The notes under the pieces were generated by a model. It did not search any database, had not been told where the DNA came from, and saw only the letters and a list, made by a program, of their open reading frames with translations. DNA of 64,000 nt from contig JALLLT010000012.1 in assembly GCA_025266875.1 (NCBI GenBank), positions 310,001 through 374,000 of the forward strand, in the 5' to 3' direction. The position numbers were made by a program, and so were the translations under genes. This DNA comes from Fennellomyces sp. T-0311 (taxonomy: Eukaryota > Mucoromycota > Mucoromycetes > Mucorales > Lichtheimiaceae). How positions within the stretch are numbered: position 1 is the first letter of the stretch; the number at the start of each line of letters is the position of its first letter. Positions 44,795-56,973 of the stretch are shown in pieces.

Positions 44795-47700
44795 CTATGT
44801 GTACAGCTCCTGGACAGCGTCCGTGATGAAGGGGATCGACTCGCCCTTCATGTCCACGTCCTCCAAAAACTTGTAGGGGAACTCCACCAGATGGCCGCGC
44901 ACCTTGCCCAGCTCCTCACGAATCACCGACACCGGCATGCTCTTGTCATACACATGTCCGATATCCACCTTGCTGGCATCGGGATAAAATGCGTGGTACT
45001 GCTCCCACGTGGTGACTAGCGCAAAAAATCTATCGTCGGCGATTGCTCCGTGCACAAACAATACCGAGACTTACCGTTATCGTCAGGGACGCAGTGGAAG
45101 ACATTGCGAAATGCTTCAGTATTGGTGTGTGCCGTGTTGTTCCACAGCGCAATGGTGTCCGGATGGCACGGGTCCATTACCAGGCGGTCCTCCTCCGTGC
45201 CTGTCCAGTCGATCTGAGGCACGGGCAGCGGAAGCATCGCATTGGTGACCTTGTCCAGAGACTGATCTGGCAAAAGACCCAGATGCTCCTTCCACAACTG
45301 GCGGCGCAGCGTGGCAGCAAATTTAGCAGCTTCGTACTTAAAAATAAAAAACAAGGTTCAGGGGCTGTTACACAGCACATATATAAACTGCTTACGTAGC
45401 GCCCGTTCATCCGTGATGGAATCGTTTCCTGGTCCTCCACCAGCAATGCAATCTCGGAATCACGATCACCACATTGCGAGCGGTCGTTGAGGTTCGCCGA
45501 GCCCATAATCACAACACGATCTATGTCTCGATAAGCGACCCATTACCCCGTATCTTGTGATATTATCTTACCATCGGCTATCAGCAGCTTGGCATGGATA
45601 TACGATTCTTCCGAAACATAGCTGCTACGTTCCTCTTGCTCAGCGGCTGCATCGCGTGGCTGAGAGTCTTTGGTATCCGTTACCCAGGGCTCGTCGGCAA
45701 GGTTACCACCATCCTTCATCGCATAGTGTGCAATCGAGTCGCTGGCGACACAGCTATCGGCGTCATACACCTCAGCAGACCACGTAATCTTGGCGGTGCC
45801 ATCTTCTGTCACGGCAGTTGACTCAACCTGCTGCTCGAGGCTGACGGTCACATCCGACGAATAACCAGCCGCACGTGCAAGCATTTCTTCCATCTTGCGA
45901 CGATTGATGCGATCATAGCTACGCAGACTGTAGAAACGGATGTAATTGTCAGGATCGACGCCTGCATCCTTCAACTTTTGGACGATGCTGTCCTTGCCAC
46001 GGCAGATCGAGACGTACTGGTAGTACATGATCAGCCTATATACATAGATGGGGAGGATGAGAAAATGTACTTTGTCCTTCGTCACTGTGCGTGTTTACCG
46101 CGCGTTGGCAGCCTCTTTGGTAGCCAAATCGGCAGGGAATGCAGGCATTAAGGGCATAAGGACAAAGATTTTAAATTTCGTGTCGCGTTCTTCGTGAGCG
46201 CGAATGATGCGCTTAAAGATCGCTTGACCAATCTGGTTCTTCAAGATGTTCTCTGGGTTATCTTCGGTGGCAGTAACTAGCAAGAAAATCCCATGTCAAT
46301 ACTGGGACTGTACAGTAGAAGACGCAGAAACTCACTAAAGAACTGGTTCTCAATGTACACGTAATGCTTGGCTTCGTAAATTGTCCCAATATACGCGTTT
46401 TGGATCGAGTGCTAAAGGATCCAGTTAGTTATTCCCCGAGAAACTGCTCGGAGCACTTACCTCCGTGTCCAAGCCCAAGCTCCAGTCACCAATGCTTCGA
46501 AGGACTTGTGTCCGGCAAGTGCCGCGATGACCACGCGTTCCTGGCTCGAAGCGGTGGCGATGGTGGAATGGCTCATTGTCATCGGGAATCTTGAATTTCT
46601 GGTGCAAATTGAAGCCACCAAGTGGAGGCTGAATATAAGGCACCTTTTCCTTATCCACGGCCTTTTCATGCTTGATATAATTCCATCTCTCACAGAAGTG
46701 GCGACATACATCCAACACGGGGCCTCCCAACTATATTTGCCAGATGAGAAACAGTTGCGGATATTACCAGATCAGATAAACAGACCATGCAGAGCGATAT
46801 ATCGTGCCATGGCATTCGAGGCATGATTGTTTTATCGATGAGCATCATATCATAGTTTTGAACTGTAACAGGCAATCAGTGTCCATCTGTTTGTGCTGTA
46901 CTTTCCCAGCTTACCATCCTTAAAGTCGCATACTCTTGCATCACTGTAGTCCTGGCCTACGAAATCCATCCCCGCTGCTATCAATAATCTCAATAGAATA
47001 CTTTGATCTTTTTCACATACCAGGGAACATTCTGTCGTTGGGCTCTGTGCCTTGATAGTCGGCAAGTGGATGGCTGTGTGTATCCCATCGGCTAAAAAGA
47101 TAAACAATGATCAGCAAAAAGTATATAATTGTACTAATCACACGATACGTTACCCAAAGCACAAATCGATGCCGCCCAAGAACGCGATGTGCTGATCTAC
47201 CACAACGAATTTTTCGTGATGGGACCAGAAGAAGGTACCACCAATAGCGTGATCGGGATGTCTTTGAACTAGCAAAGTTGTTTTGGCTTAGCCAACCTGT
47301 ATGCTTATGGGATGAGAAAATACGCACCGACAATGTTTTCATGCAAGTCTTGCAGCCATTCTTTGGTGTGTCGACTATCGAGTGTCATGGCGGCCTTGAC
47401 TTCCTACATGCACGCCGCATACACGCACTGAGTCCACTTGCTCCCGTTTCTTATCCAAACCAAATTACCTTGTATACGACAATATAAATCTTGACACCTT
47501 CCTCGGCCTTTCTCTTCAGCAAAGCATCGAGGCGGAATTCGGGGTACTTGGATCCTGGGCGACGAAGGTACTGAAGCAGAAAATGTGAGATTGGAACATG
47601 GACTGGATGAAAACAAACCATACCAGCTCAGGAGTCTATGATGGCGTCGTCGTGTGTTATTCATAAGTAGTTTTAAAATATCGTTCCCTTTTTCTTACCA

Positions 47701-48016
47701 GCCACCAATCTTCGATGAAGACAACATGTTTTGCGTTCTCGATAGCTTCAGCAACTGCCCTATTGCATGTGTTATGGACAAGCTCTTTCAAGAGACACGT
47801 CTACGAGCCTTACCAACAATAATCATGACCATCGATGAAAAATTTGACGCTGGCATCGTGACGGACAGGAGCAAAGGATCCATAACGGTGAGTAGTGGTC
47901 TGGTAGTTATGTTCGCGTTCCTCTTCTGACTCCTTATGGAACAAATTCTTGACCTTGTGCTCTATCTTGTGAGTAAAAGAGTTGAAAAACGTGACGATGC
48001 CGGAGGTACACGCCAT
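44795..48016 (-). CDS. Phospholipase D, short form without PX/PH
   Basis: PLD cleaves phosphatidylcholine to phosphatidic acid. The ATG at 48016 starts [14 protein letters not shown] and the catalytic region follows within about 45 residues ([26 protein letters not shown]), so there is no PX or PH domain. The first HKD motif is [12 protein letters not shown] (about 47205-47240) followed by [11 protein letters not shown]; the second is IHAKLLIAD (about 45575-45600) followed by [11 protein letters not shown]. Both HxKx4D sets are intact. Between them lie [30 protein letters not shown] and a long Asp/Glu/Ala-rich insert (about 45630-45860). The C-terminus is [15 protein letters not shown], then [13 protein letters not shown]. 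Roughly a dozen exons and 830 residues. It resembles the extra, PX-less PLD class of filamentous fungi. Confidence 0.9.
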
Positions 48017-50790
48017 TTTTTTTTCCTGGTGAGAGAAAGAGAAAAAAAAAAGGAGGTACAAACCGCGCGGCGGATGCACTGCGTCTATATAAACAGCGGC
48101 ATCCTTGTGCAGTGTAACGTAACAGTAAAATGCGCCTTCACAACAAACTGTCAGACTCAAATTCATGCACAATCGTACTGGAGTGGCTTTTTAAACACAC
48201 AACGCATCATCTCGCTCTTGACTTATAGGGTTTGGCATTTCTTTTGTAGTTAGGAGATTCAAGTAATTAGCGAATATTTGATGGTGATTTCAAACCAGAA
48301 ATCCCTTTTCTTTTGACAAGCTTTTTTACTAGGATGGCTAGTACCCTGATATGATAAAATTGATCCAAAAGAAGAAAAAATAGGTTTTGGCCTTTCCCTT
48401 GCTTGTACTATGTGTCACCAATCCCCGGTTGCCGATTTACCGCAAAAGGCTACTCGTCGGGCTCAAAGCGGGTAATGACATTTGATATTCTAATCGATTA
48501 CGATCCGTCCAGCAGTTTCGGACCTTGCCATGTCGCTCACTTTCCGTGCACCACAACAGCAGTTGAGTGCATTTGCATGCAGTAACCTTATTTCAACTAG
48601 TTTAAGCTACTCATATAAGCGTGACAGAATCGGTTGTGTGTATTGTTATGGTAACAATGTTGTTACATCGCGACATTGTTTCCCCGTACCACCAAATGCA
48701 CTTATTGCTTCGGCTTATACGCAGCTTTCCGTTTCTGAAGTATATCCGAAAAAGCAGTAAAATGATGCAGGAAAAACCACTTCATGCATAACAATTTGAC
48801 GCCGAATCACTTCATGCACTACTTTTTTCATCTTTAAACAACGCGGTGAATCGACTCATAGGCGAGAACCACACACACGAAACGGAGTGTATTCATCGTG
48901 GTACGACATTCTTAGACCTTATATTTCGGAGCGAGCATTATAATGTTGTATGTAAGGAACCATATGCAGCAATGTCCCGGATGAATGTGTACCACATTCC
49001 GATCTGTGCTTCTTTGTGTTTCCCGAAACATTGCTCGTGACTCTTGGCAATAGAATCCTGTCACGACTAATGGTCGTGCTCATTATTAAATTATACTGTT
49101 AATACGAAGGGCTTTATGATATAAACTGCAAATGCCTCTGTCACGAATGTCGTAGATATTTCAGTTTTAGATAGTCAAATCCCATCAAATGTGTCAACTT
49201 TGACTTTGATATATAATTTTGCAACACAGTCCAGGCAACCTTTTCTACTAGCACGATGTAGGTCTGTGGAGAAGTTTATTTGGGAGCAAGACTATGTAAC
49301 AAATTCTTAGAAAACTGCACACAATATACGTACACCAGTAATCATAATACCAACATTCGCCCGCTTGCCCTGAGCTCGCGATCTAGCAAGAAAGCCAATA
49401 CCTTGTATTATAAAGCTAATCCGTGACATCGATCAGTTGATGTAGACTGATATAAAGCGAGTATTTTTTTGTGATAGCATTGAGTGCCCGCGCGTTGTTA
49501 CTCATCAGAGAATGCGCCGGGTTCACTTGCACAGGTCCCGTTAAGTGATCAGCATTTCATTTGCTACTCTTTCAGACTTCCGTAGTCATAGTTCTATATC
49601 CTACCACATAGCAGTATATAATACTGATGCTAGTGTTTAAAGCTGATTTTATCAAATCGAAAAAATCATTATATTGATATATTTACCAGTTGTCCAATAT
49701 TGGTAAAAATTGACATACGCGCTTGTTTCGATATTACTACGTATACAAACTGCATGTGCAACTGTAACACTCCCTTACGACAACATTACCTCATCGATCA
49801 CCGAATTATTCTTCTTTGAATCATTGTACTATATCTTTTGAATAATCGACATTGTACAGAATACCGTACACGACTTTAGGAAACCATTTCATATTAACTG
49901 CTATCGAAAATTGAGCTTTAATAATATGATAATGACTGTATATTCGAAACCATCTCAGAAAAGTACAGTATATATAGAGTCATGCCAAGACCAACATGTA
50001 ACACTAAAGTTTGCTCTAAAGTCTCGGCACTGTATGATTTCCTTCAGCTCAACGTGACACGATTTTCTTCCACTTCACTCTAAGCTAAGATAAGCAAGGT
50101 CGACAGCGTCTCTTTATTTGCAAACTTCGTATTTTCAATTTGGAACAGTATTACTTTGTGTATGGTGTTGGTAACTTTTGTATTAGTATAAGAACTGTTT
50201 ATCTTTGATACATTGCTCGAATACATTCTATTTTTTTACGTTGTAAACCCAAACATCCAAGTACATTCTACTCAACCAAAATGGTATCTGTGTATTATAC
50301 ATATTGTTTTTCAAATTCTCTGTACCGCAAGCAAGAAACCATATTCCTATAGGAGTAGGTCTAATACCTTCTACAATAAATTCAAAACTTTCAGTCATCA
50401 CACAGTCCCATTTTTGGGTAAGCATCTCTGACTACATACATGAAAAGCTGATGTAAGAAAGCGAAACGAGGATACATACGTAGCATATAGGTGCTGTTCA
50501 CAGCATCCTGTTTAATAACAGTGATGCGCAAGACATATGTAGTATTCGGTTACTCATCCCACAGTGCTTAATTCTTGACAATCTACAAGTGAATTACAAT
50601 TCTTTCTCGAGCGAATAAAAAGAAATGACTATAGATCATTCTCTTGCCGTCAGCAGAGTATGTGGATGCATATTTGTACCGCTTTCTAAGAAGCACCCAG
50701 TGGAGGCGAACTCTCGCTTGCTTCTGTACCCCTTAATCTACGCCCGTTCATCATAGGCTCGCTGGAGCCTACTTAAAATGTTCGACACGA

Positions 50791-50804
50791 GTTGCCATGG
50801 TCAC
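50791..50804. promoter_or_regulatory. X-box-like palindrome
   Basis: GTTGCCATGGTCAC differs at one base from a full GTTGCC-AT-GGTAAC X-box, the binding site of RFX-family factors. No gene start is close by. Confidence 0.3.
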
Positions 50805-51825
50805 CCCATTTCGAGTAGTTCCAGTACACGCCAGCACTAGTTGTTTGGCAACGCATCAAGTGCCTTACAAGAGCACACCAGGTCCTTACATCCGCCTGGA
50901 GGTTGGTAACTGCAGAAAGTCAGTGATCTATCTCCGAAAAGGCTAAGGCGTCAATATAGTAATCGCATCTCAGCATTGCACACAGTGGTCTTGATCTGTT
51001 GGCCCTTAGATCCGCGTCTAAACACAAAAGGCACAAATGAGAATATATCTAAGAAGCCGAGAAACCCTGAGTACTTACCCCATTATATCGCCTAGTTCGT
51101 GGTTGACCTCATGGCAACGCTCGATTTCACAGTTCGCATATCCCTATAAAAGATTTCTATAGTATGGCTGCTTCGGATATACCACTGGAACGATGCTCAC
51201 CTATCCTTATATATTCACTACTTTCCACTTACCTTTGTCCTTCGTATTCTTCCAATATTTCGATCTACAAAAGCAAGACTCAGTTTGCAAAGCACCTCCA
51301 AATTATTTGCTGCAATAGTACCTCATTAGACGGCCCAACCCATTCGAAACAGAAACCCTCCCTCTGGCCTGGCTCGCCGAGAGAAAGGCGATTGAGAACA
51401 TGCCGCCGACAGCTCTCCAGATCCCCACCGGCGGAGCCTAGCGCCTTTCCGACACAGCGGAGGCCGGTTTAGAGGGAACAGCCCTGTGTGAAGACTACCA
51501 GCAAGAACTTGAAGTAACAGATCGACAAGCATGACGAATGCCTTCTCTCGGCACCTACAACTCGGATGCTTGCTGAAGTTTACTCAGAATATCTATAAAG
51601 ACAAATCAGAACATACCCGAGAAACCCAATGGCCCGGGGTACTTACCCTATTGCGAAGTTGCTTGCGTTTGTTCTCTTGGTTACGTTCCTTTGTATTGTT
51701 CATGCGCGCGCGTGGCTCCTTTTTTATATTGTCGCGTTGGAACAATGCTCACAGTCTTTGACTCCTTCCGGCTTACTTTTTCTGTTCTGTCCATCCAATG
51801 CCTATAGTCAAGCAACGTAATGAGC

Positions 51826-51866
51826 CATTGCCTTGGCAATGTCTCGACAATGGCTTACCTGGTAAC
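51826..51866. promoter_or_regulatory. Two adjacent X-box-like palindromes
   Basis: CATTGCC-TT-GGCAATG (51826-51841) has perfect 7-base arms; 13 bases on, TTACC-T-GGTAA (51855-51865) is a second perfect palindrome of the same type. Confidence 0.35.
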
Positions 51867-52186
51867 GCCAAAAACAGGCTGCCAACATTGACCGCATTTT
51901 TGACAGAAAGAGAAAGGTGCCTAAGCATGACCTTTGACGTCATAAAATATGAGCATTTCTTCTTTCAGCTCCGATGCCGCAGCACCTTTGCATGAACAGC
52001 TGTCCTACATTGCTAGCTTCAGTGCAATAAGGAAACATACCCTTTGAATTTATCGTCCAGTAAATAATAATAATGAAGATCCAAAAAATATATGGGCTCA
52101 TCATTCTGCCATGACTGTAGTACTTAAATACAGTGGTAGGTGCGTAACAGGATTTATTAGCAACCTAAGGTACTGCAGGCTCTACT

Positions 52187-54432
52187 TTATAGCCGATATT
52201 GAAAGTCCAACGCTTCATCTCCAATTCGTACAGGCTGCTCTGGCATTTCCTCTTGATGTTGGTGTTCAGTCTGTTTGCGAATTTCCTCCCGTATCCGATT
52301 CTCGCGCTTCAATAGCGTACGCTGTGTCAATGCAAGCACAATGAATGCGCACAGAAAGCCAAGACTAATGGAATGACCACGCACTAATTATACAAATTCC
52401 GGTTACTATACTTGTTATATCAACTTAACATCAACTTGCAATAGCGAGGGGCATCTGACTGCCTATAGATATTTGATCCTAATAGACCTATAGCAACGAG
52501 TTTCAAATTTTCAATGCTTTACATAATATACTAATGCACATTACCTACCAGCAGAATTATTGGCTGAAACAGCCATAGCAGCAGCAACGCTCCTCTTCAT
52601 TTCAGGGCTAATGTTTCCCGTAAGCCAGGCGTTGACAATTGGATTGATCACGAAAATTCCAGTAACGGCGACAAAAATTGACGCATAACTCCCCTTTTGA
52701 TCTGTCAATATGGTGAGTAACGCATATCCGACAACACATATAGTGGCGCCAAAGATCGCATGAAAGGTACGCTCTTGAAATCGATCGGACGAACGGGCCA
52801 CACCTATCATCTGTATTCCGTGCCGCAATGTTGTCAGTGTAGTGCAAATAATCATAGTACTGCTGTTAAGCAATTACCACAACTACGGCGGCCAAGTAGG
52901 GCGGGGCTATTATTAGGCATAAAATTAGTATCCTTGTTAATTACTGATTGAAAGCATATAATTACCAGACATCAAGTTGGCAGAAAGTTTATCATCGTAT
53001 CCCATTCCTTTAATAATAAGAGGCAGGAAGCTATATAAGAATAAAGATATTCAGTAATGGCATGCAAGAATAGATATCGTTAACATACTTTGAGATACTA
53101 GTATTGGCTACACTTCCAGAAAAGAACATGATCATCCAAATCCAAACTTTCCAATCAGTAAGTGCCTTGAATGCCTGCTTGCGGTTCGATGCGTCAAGAT
53201 CACCCAGTGTCACATGGGCTCGGTCTTCTAGGCGAGAGACAGCCAATGCACGTTCTTCGCTTGACAATCGGTCCCATGTTTCGGGCGAAGCTGGCAAATA
53301 GAACCTGTAGAAAAAATCAACAAAAGTATAATTATGGCGTCATGACCAATGTTACCATGCAATCAGCGCCACAACAACTGTGGGCACCCCCTCAATGATA
53401 AACAGCCACTAAAATATATTTAGTCATGCACGTGTGCTTCTGCTTTTCGTCATTATTACCTGCCAACCAGTCATTCCATGAGCACCTCGGAGCTGCAAGA
53501 TTCCATAGGCCAATATTCCGGCTGTTGCGCCATGTAACTTACCAATTCAGTCCAAACTTGCGTACCCTCCCCAGTAATTTATCCCGTACCATATGCATGC
53601 GCAACTACTGATGAGCCCCAGAAGAGTGCAATCCGTGTAGCCATCTCGTCCTTCTTGTAAAACAATGTAAGGAAAAAGATAACACCCTGGGACAGAATTT
53701 TTGTTAGTTTAAGAGTACTTTCGCGACAATAAACAATTGCTAACCGGAAAGAAGCCGCTTTCAAAAATACCCAAGAGTAGTCGCAGGGTCAACAGATGAG
53801 CGTAACTGCTCGCTGTGGCGTGTAGACATGCTATGATGCCCCAGGCTATCATGAGAAGCGGTAGCCTACAGACTCACATTATTCATGCTGGGATATCTCT
53901 CACTAATATAGTATACCATCGACGTGCTGTGAAACGCTTAAGAAGAATGTTGCTGGGGATTTGGAACAGAAGGAACCCAACCTACGCCGAAGAAAAGTCA
54001 TTACAGGGAGAGCTCATTGAGAGAAGGGATTTTACATAAAATATGGTTATGCAAGTGTTGAACTGATCCGGTGTGATGCCAACATCTTCTTCAAAGTTGT
54101 CCAGAACAGCATTTCCTGGTCAATGATTTTCTTTGTGTTACACTGATGTTCATGCTAAGACTTGAAAAGGACCCACCCAGCGTTGATCTATCGAGCGACG
54201 AAAACAGGTACATAAAGCTTAGAAAAGGCAGGAGCAGAAGGTCATATTTCCACACGAGTCGTCGTTCAAGGACGTTCTTCTGCTCAATGGGGATGGGATG
54301 ATCACTCGGAACATTGTTCGGCATGGCAGATCCTAGAGAGATGAGCTTCCGCGAACAAATATTCAGCTTCCACTTGAGGATATTACCCGCAATAAGGGGT
54401 TGATACTCGGCATTTTGAGCAGCAGAATCCAT
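52187..54432 (-). CDS. MFS transporter, anion:cation symporter (Dal5/allantoate-like) family
   Basis: The family takes up small organic anions, vitamins, or allantoate-like N sources at the plasma membrane. From the ATG at 54432 an 85-residue cytosolic N-terminus leads to RRLVWKYDLLLLPFLSFMYLFSSLDRSTLG (first helix, typical of Dal5-like proteins). The central loop reads FYLPASPETWDRLSSEERALAVSRL, the family hallmark between helices 6 and 7, then WKVWIWMIMFFSGSVANTSISKY. Later helices include FHAIFGATICVVGYALLTIL, VAVTGIFVINPIVNAWLTGN and a last helix ISLGFLCAFIVLALTQRTLL followed by a charged C-terminus. About ten short introns. Substrate cannot be told. It diverges from the RAD51 paralogue gene with 167 bases between starts. 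Confidence 0.82.
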
Positions 54433-54599
54433 TGTGCAGAGCACTGATATGGTAAGAAACAGCTTATGCAACAGTGCAGCTAAGGAATCCACATGGCATG
54501 TTTAGTTTACGCGGATTCGTCAAAAGCTAGCGTGTGACAAACTCGTAAATTCGCGGTGATTCTCTATTTCGCGCAGTTTCGCGTCTTGACAACAACCCA

Positions 54600-55785
54600 A
54601 TGGACCAAGTTGCAAAGAAATTGGGTGTGCTCGCTAAATTGGAACGAGGTACATTAGGTTTTTGGTTGAAAATATGTTTCCTCTAAAACAAATGAGCTAT
54701 AGCGGGCCTCGATTCTCCTCACGATCTCTTGATGAAGTCGGTGGGTGATCTGCAAAGGACACTAGGCATCGGCGAATCCGAAATACTCGAACTTTTTCAA
54801 GCCGCCTCGAACGAAGTATATCCTTGGAAAAAGCGGCAGATGCAAGCAAACCTAACGACGACAATGATTGGCACGGGCGATGACACGATCGATCGCATAC
54901 TAGGTGGCGGGGTTCCTCTAGGCTCTGTCACAGAGGTTGTAGGGGAAAGGTTGGTGGGAGACCGAAGCAAATGGTTTAGTGGTAACCATACTGCATAGCT
55001 CGTCAGGGAAAACGCAGCTGTGCCTTCAACTTTGCCTGTCTGTACAGGAACCCAGCGTTGGTGGTGGTGAGCATCCAGATACACAGCTAATTACACACTT
55101 CTGATTCGCTTTAGCTGCGGTTTACTTGCACAGTGAGGGACGGTTCCCAGGAGTACGACTCGATCAGATGGCACAAGCATATGCAAAAGCGTATAAAGTG
55201 AATCCAGACACCATGAAATCGGCCATCCACACTATGCATCTTCCTGACCGTGAAACGCAGTACCATGTTCTATCGTACCAGCTCCCAGCGCTGTTAGCCC
55301 GGCGTAAAAACATCAGAGTAATTGTCATCGATTCAATCAGTGCACCGTTTCGGGGGGATAACTCAAACACTGCGGCCCGGTTCGATCGAATAACTGAGAT
55401 CTGTGAAGTTGGATCACGACTGAAAAAGTTGGCACAACAGTACAACGTGGCTGTGGTGGCCGTCAATCAGGTCTCAGATACCTTCAAGAAGGGTAGCAAT
55501 GGAACGGGTGCTCCTCCTGAACTTATGGAAATGTGGTTGGACTTTAATCTGGAAGGTTTTCGCAAATCACCTCTTAGTCTATTCTGGGCTTCCTTGATAA
55601 AAACACCAGTACTGGGTATGTCGTGGGCAAGTGCAGTGTCAACGCGGATTCGTCTGGCACGTACAGTCATGGCAGAATATACAGCTACGCGTAGGGCGCT
55701 GTTTGTTGAGTTTTCTCCAGCTGTGCCTCGGTCCGGATGCGAAGTGGTGATCGATGATGGTGGTATACGAGGACGAACAGAATGA
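54600..55785 (+). CDS. RAD51 paralogue, XRCC3/RAD57 type
   Basis: RAD51 paralogues help load and stabilise Rad51 filaments in recombination repair. Exons: 54600-54648, from 54703 to the AG before the GTTGGT donor near 54953, then two more. The N-terminal helical part reads LAKLERAGLDSPHDLLMKSVGDLQRTLGI. MIGTGDDTIDRILGGGVPLGSVTEVVGESSSGKTQLCLQL carries the Walker A motif (GESSSGKT, formed across a splice), and NIRVIVIDSISAPFR the Walker B. VAVVAVNQVSD and VLGMSWASAVSTRIRLART follow, then FVEFSPAVPRSGCEVVIDDGGIRG at the C-terminus. The C-terminal block and the PVLGMSWA stretch favour XRCC3/Rad57 over Rad51, Dmc1 or Rad55. About 340 residues. Confidence 0.82.
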
Positions 55786-56321
55786 AGGAATATTTGGATG
55801 CCTGCTATCAGATCGTTCAGTTCCCGCGATTGGAATGAGTCTTCCTCCTTCGCTTTATATCAGTATTCTCCTTTCGCTCGAATATCCATACTGTATACGA
55901 TAGCTTCAAACAATGTGTATATTACAAGTAGTAAAGTGTACTTGCCCCAATAACTTGAAACCAAACAATGGGCTGCTAATTTGGAACGATCCGCTAAGTA
56001 CTCCCATCTATCATAGGTTAAATGCGCGGGGTGTTGTACGTAAAAAGTTATTTGAATGAATATATTTATTTATTTGTTGAATGTTGATTGACCTACTCCT
56101 ATAGGTATAAGGTCACTTCCTTGTGGTACGAAGTATAGTACAACCAGTCTGAAAAAACCCCTTGAGGGAGAAAAAGGACAGATCGGATTTGAAAAAGTAG
56201 TGGGGAGGTGCTTGGGATTTCAGTGAAAAATAGTGCTATGATAGATCGATAACTAAGTACGTAAATCAATCTTTCTTGGAAGTTTTGACTTATCTATCTT
56301 TGACTACGTTGAACAATTCGA
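55786..56321. other. Intergenic, nothing seen
   Basis: Convergent spacer holding the 3' flanks of the RAD51 paralogue and the unknown minus-strand gene; no motif recognised. Confidence 0.45.
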
Positions 56322-56973
56322 TTATAGAGCGTAGATGCAAGCAATCTTCATCGGCAATGGTTGGTATCGGCTTACGAGCATATAAGTTGTGCCGGTGAGA
56401 TTACTGCTGGTGGGCCAAAGGTGGATGATGTTTACTGCACTCACCAAGGAGCTCGACCAGCCTTTTGGCAACGCTAATTTGTGACCTTCTACATAAAATT
56501 CACTGGTTATGTCTAGTACCAACTCGCAAGGGGGAATGTAGTTACGCAATAAACTACTTTTTACCGAGCACACACTTGCCAGGTAAAATACATGAGCATT
56601 GAGGCTCCCTCATATGGAAGTGCAATGGTTTTGAAGGCTTCTTGGCCGCTGTGCTCCTAGCATAGCTTCTGAAAGTAACTCCGGCAGCATCGTCCTTAAT
56701 CGCCTTGAAACAATGCTCTCCAGACAGACTGTCTGCGTCAATAGGGTCTGACTTTTCCGCATCTACTAACAGTCTTGTATAAAAGAACCTTTTGATGTTG
56801 GTTCTCCACAAAGGCGCAGATACGTCGCTAATTTTGTTCCACAGTAACTGTGGTAGTTGCACAGGTGTTTTATCCGCATATAAATAAACTCTCATCGTTT
56901 CAATCAACACTCTTGAGCCTCTCGAGATGGTATTTGTTTCCGAATTGATGATGGCATACTTTCCGTTCGCCAT
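56322..56973 (-). CDS. Unknown protein, two exons
   Basis: I do not recognise this protein. Exon 1 starts MANGKYAIINSETNTI at 56973 and runs to GKCVL; a 52-base intron (donor GTAAAA near 56564, acceptor TACTAG near 56512) joins it in phase to DITSEFYVEGHKLALPKGW, and the frame continues to the TAA at 56322. The product is about 195 residues. It has no signal peptide and no clear membrane segment. A Cys-containing stretch QCSCILPGKC lies in the middle, and the first half is rich in charged and aromatic residues (VYLYADKTPVQLPQLLW, NIKRFFYTRLL). The clean phase-preserving splice supports a real gene, but nothing else does. An additional 5' exon near 57045-57254 is possible. Confidence 0.42.

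Larger units (their letters stand above)
48017..52186. other. 4.2 kb gene-poor AT-rich region
   Basis: The longest stretch without a supported gene in the window. It is AT-rich and has only short frames. A GC-richer island at about 51340-51480 has protein-like text (WLAERKAIENMPPTALQIPTGG, stop, then RLSDTAEAGLEGTALCEDYQ) broken by stops. Weakly similar segments at about 51037-51075 and 51588-51652 share GAAACCC and GTACTTACCC blocks. X-box-like palindromes occur at 50791-50804, 51826-51841 and 51854-51866. Confidence 0.45.

Noticed and set aside
48780..48830. Repeated CACTTCATGCA near 48780 and 48812
   Set aside because: Only two short copies, consistent with chance in AT-rich DNA; no array and no CRISPR-like spacing.
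51164..51472. 102-codon plus-strand frame in the gene-poor region
   Set aside because: No motif; composition changes abruptly within it and the best protein-like text is in a different frame with stops.
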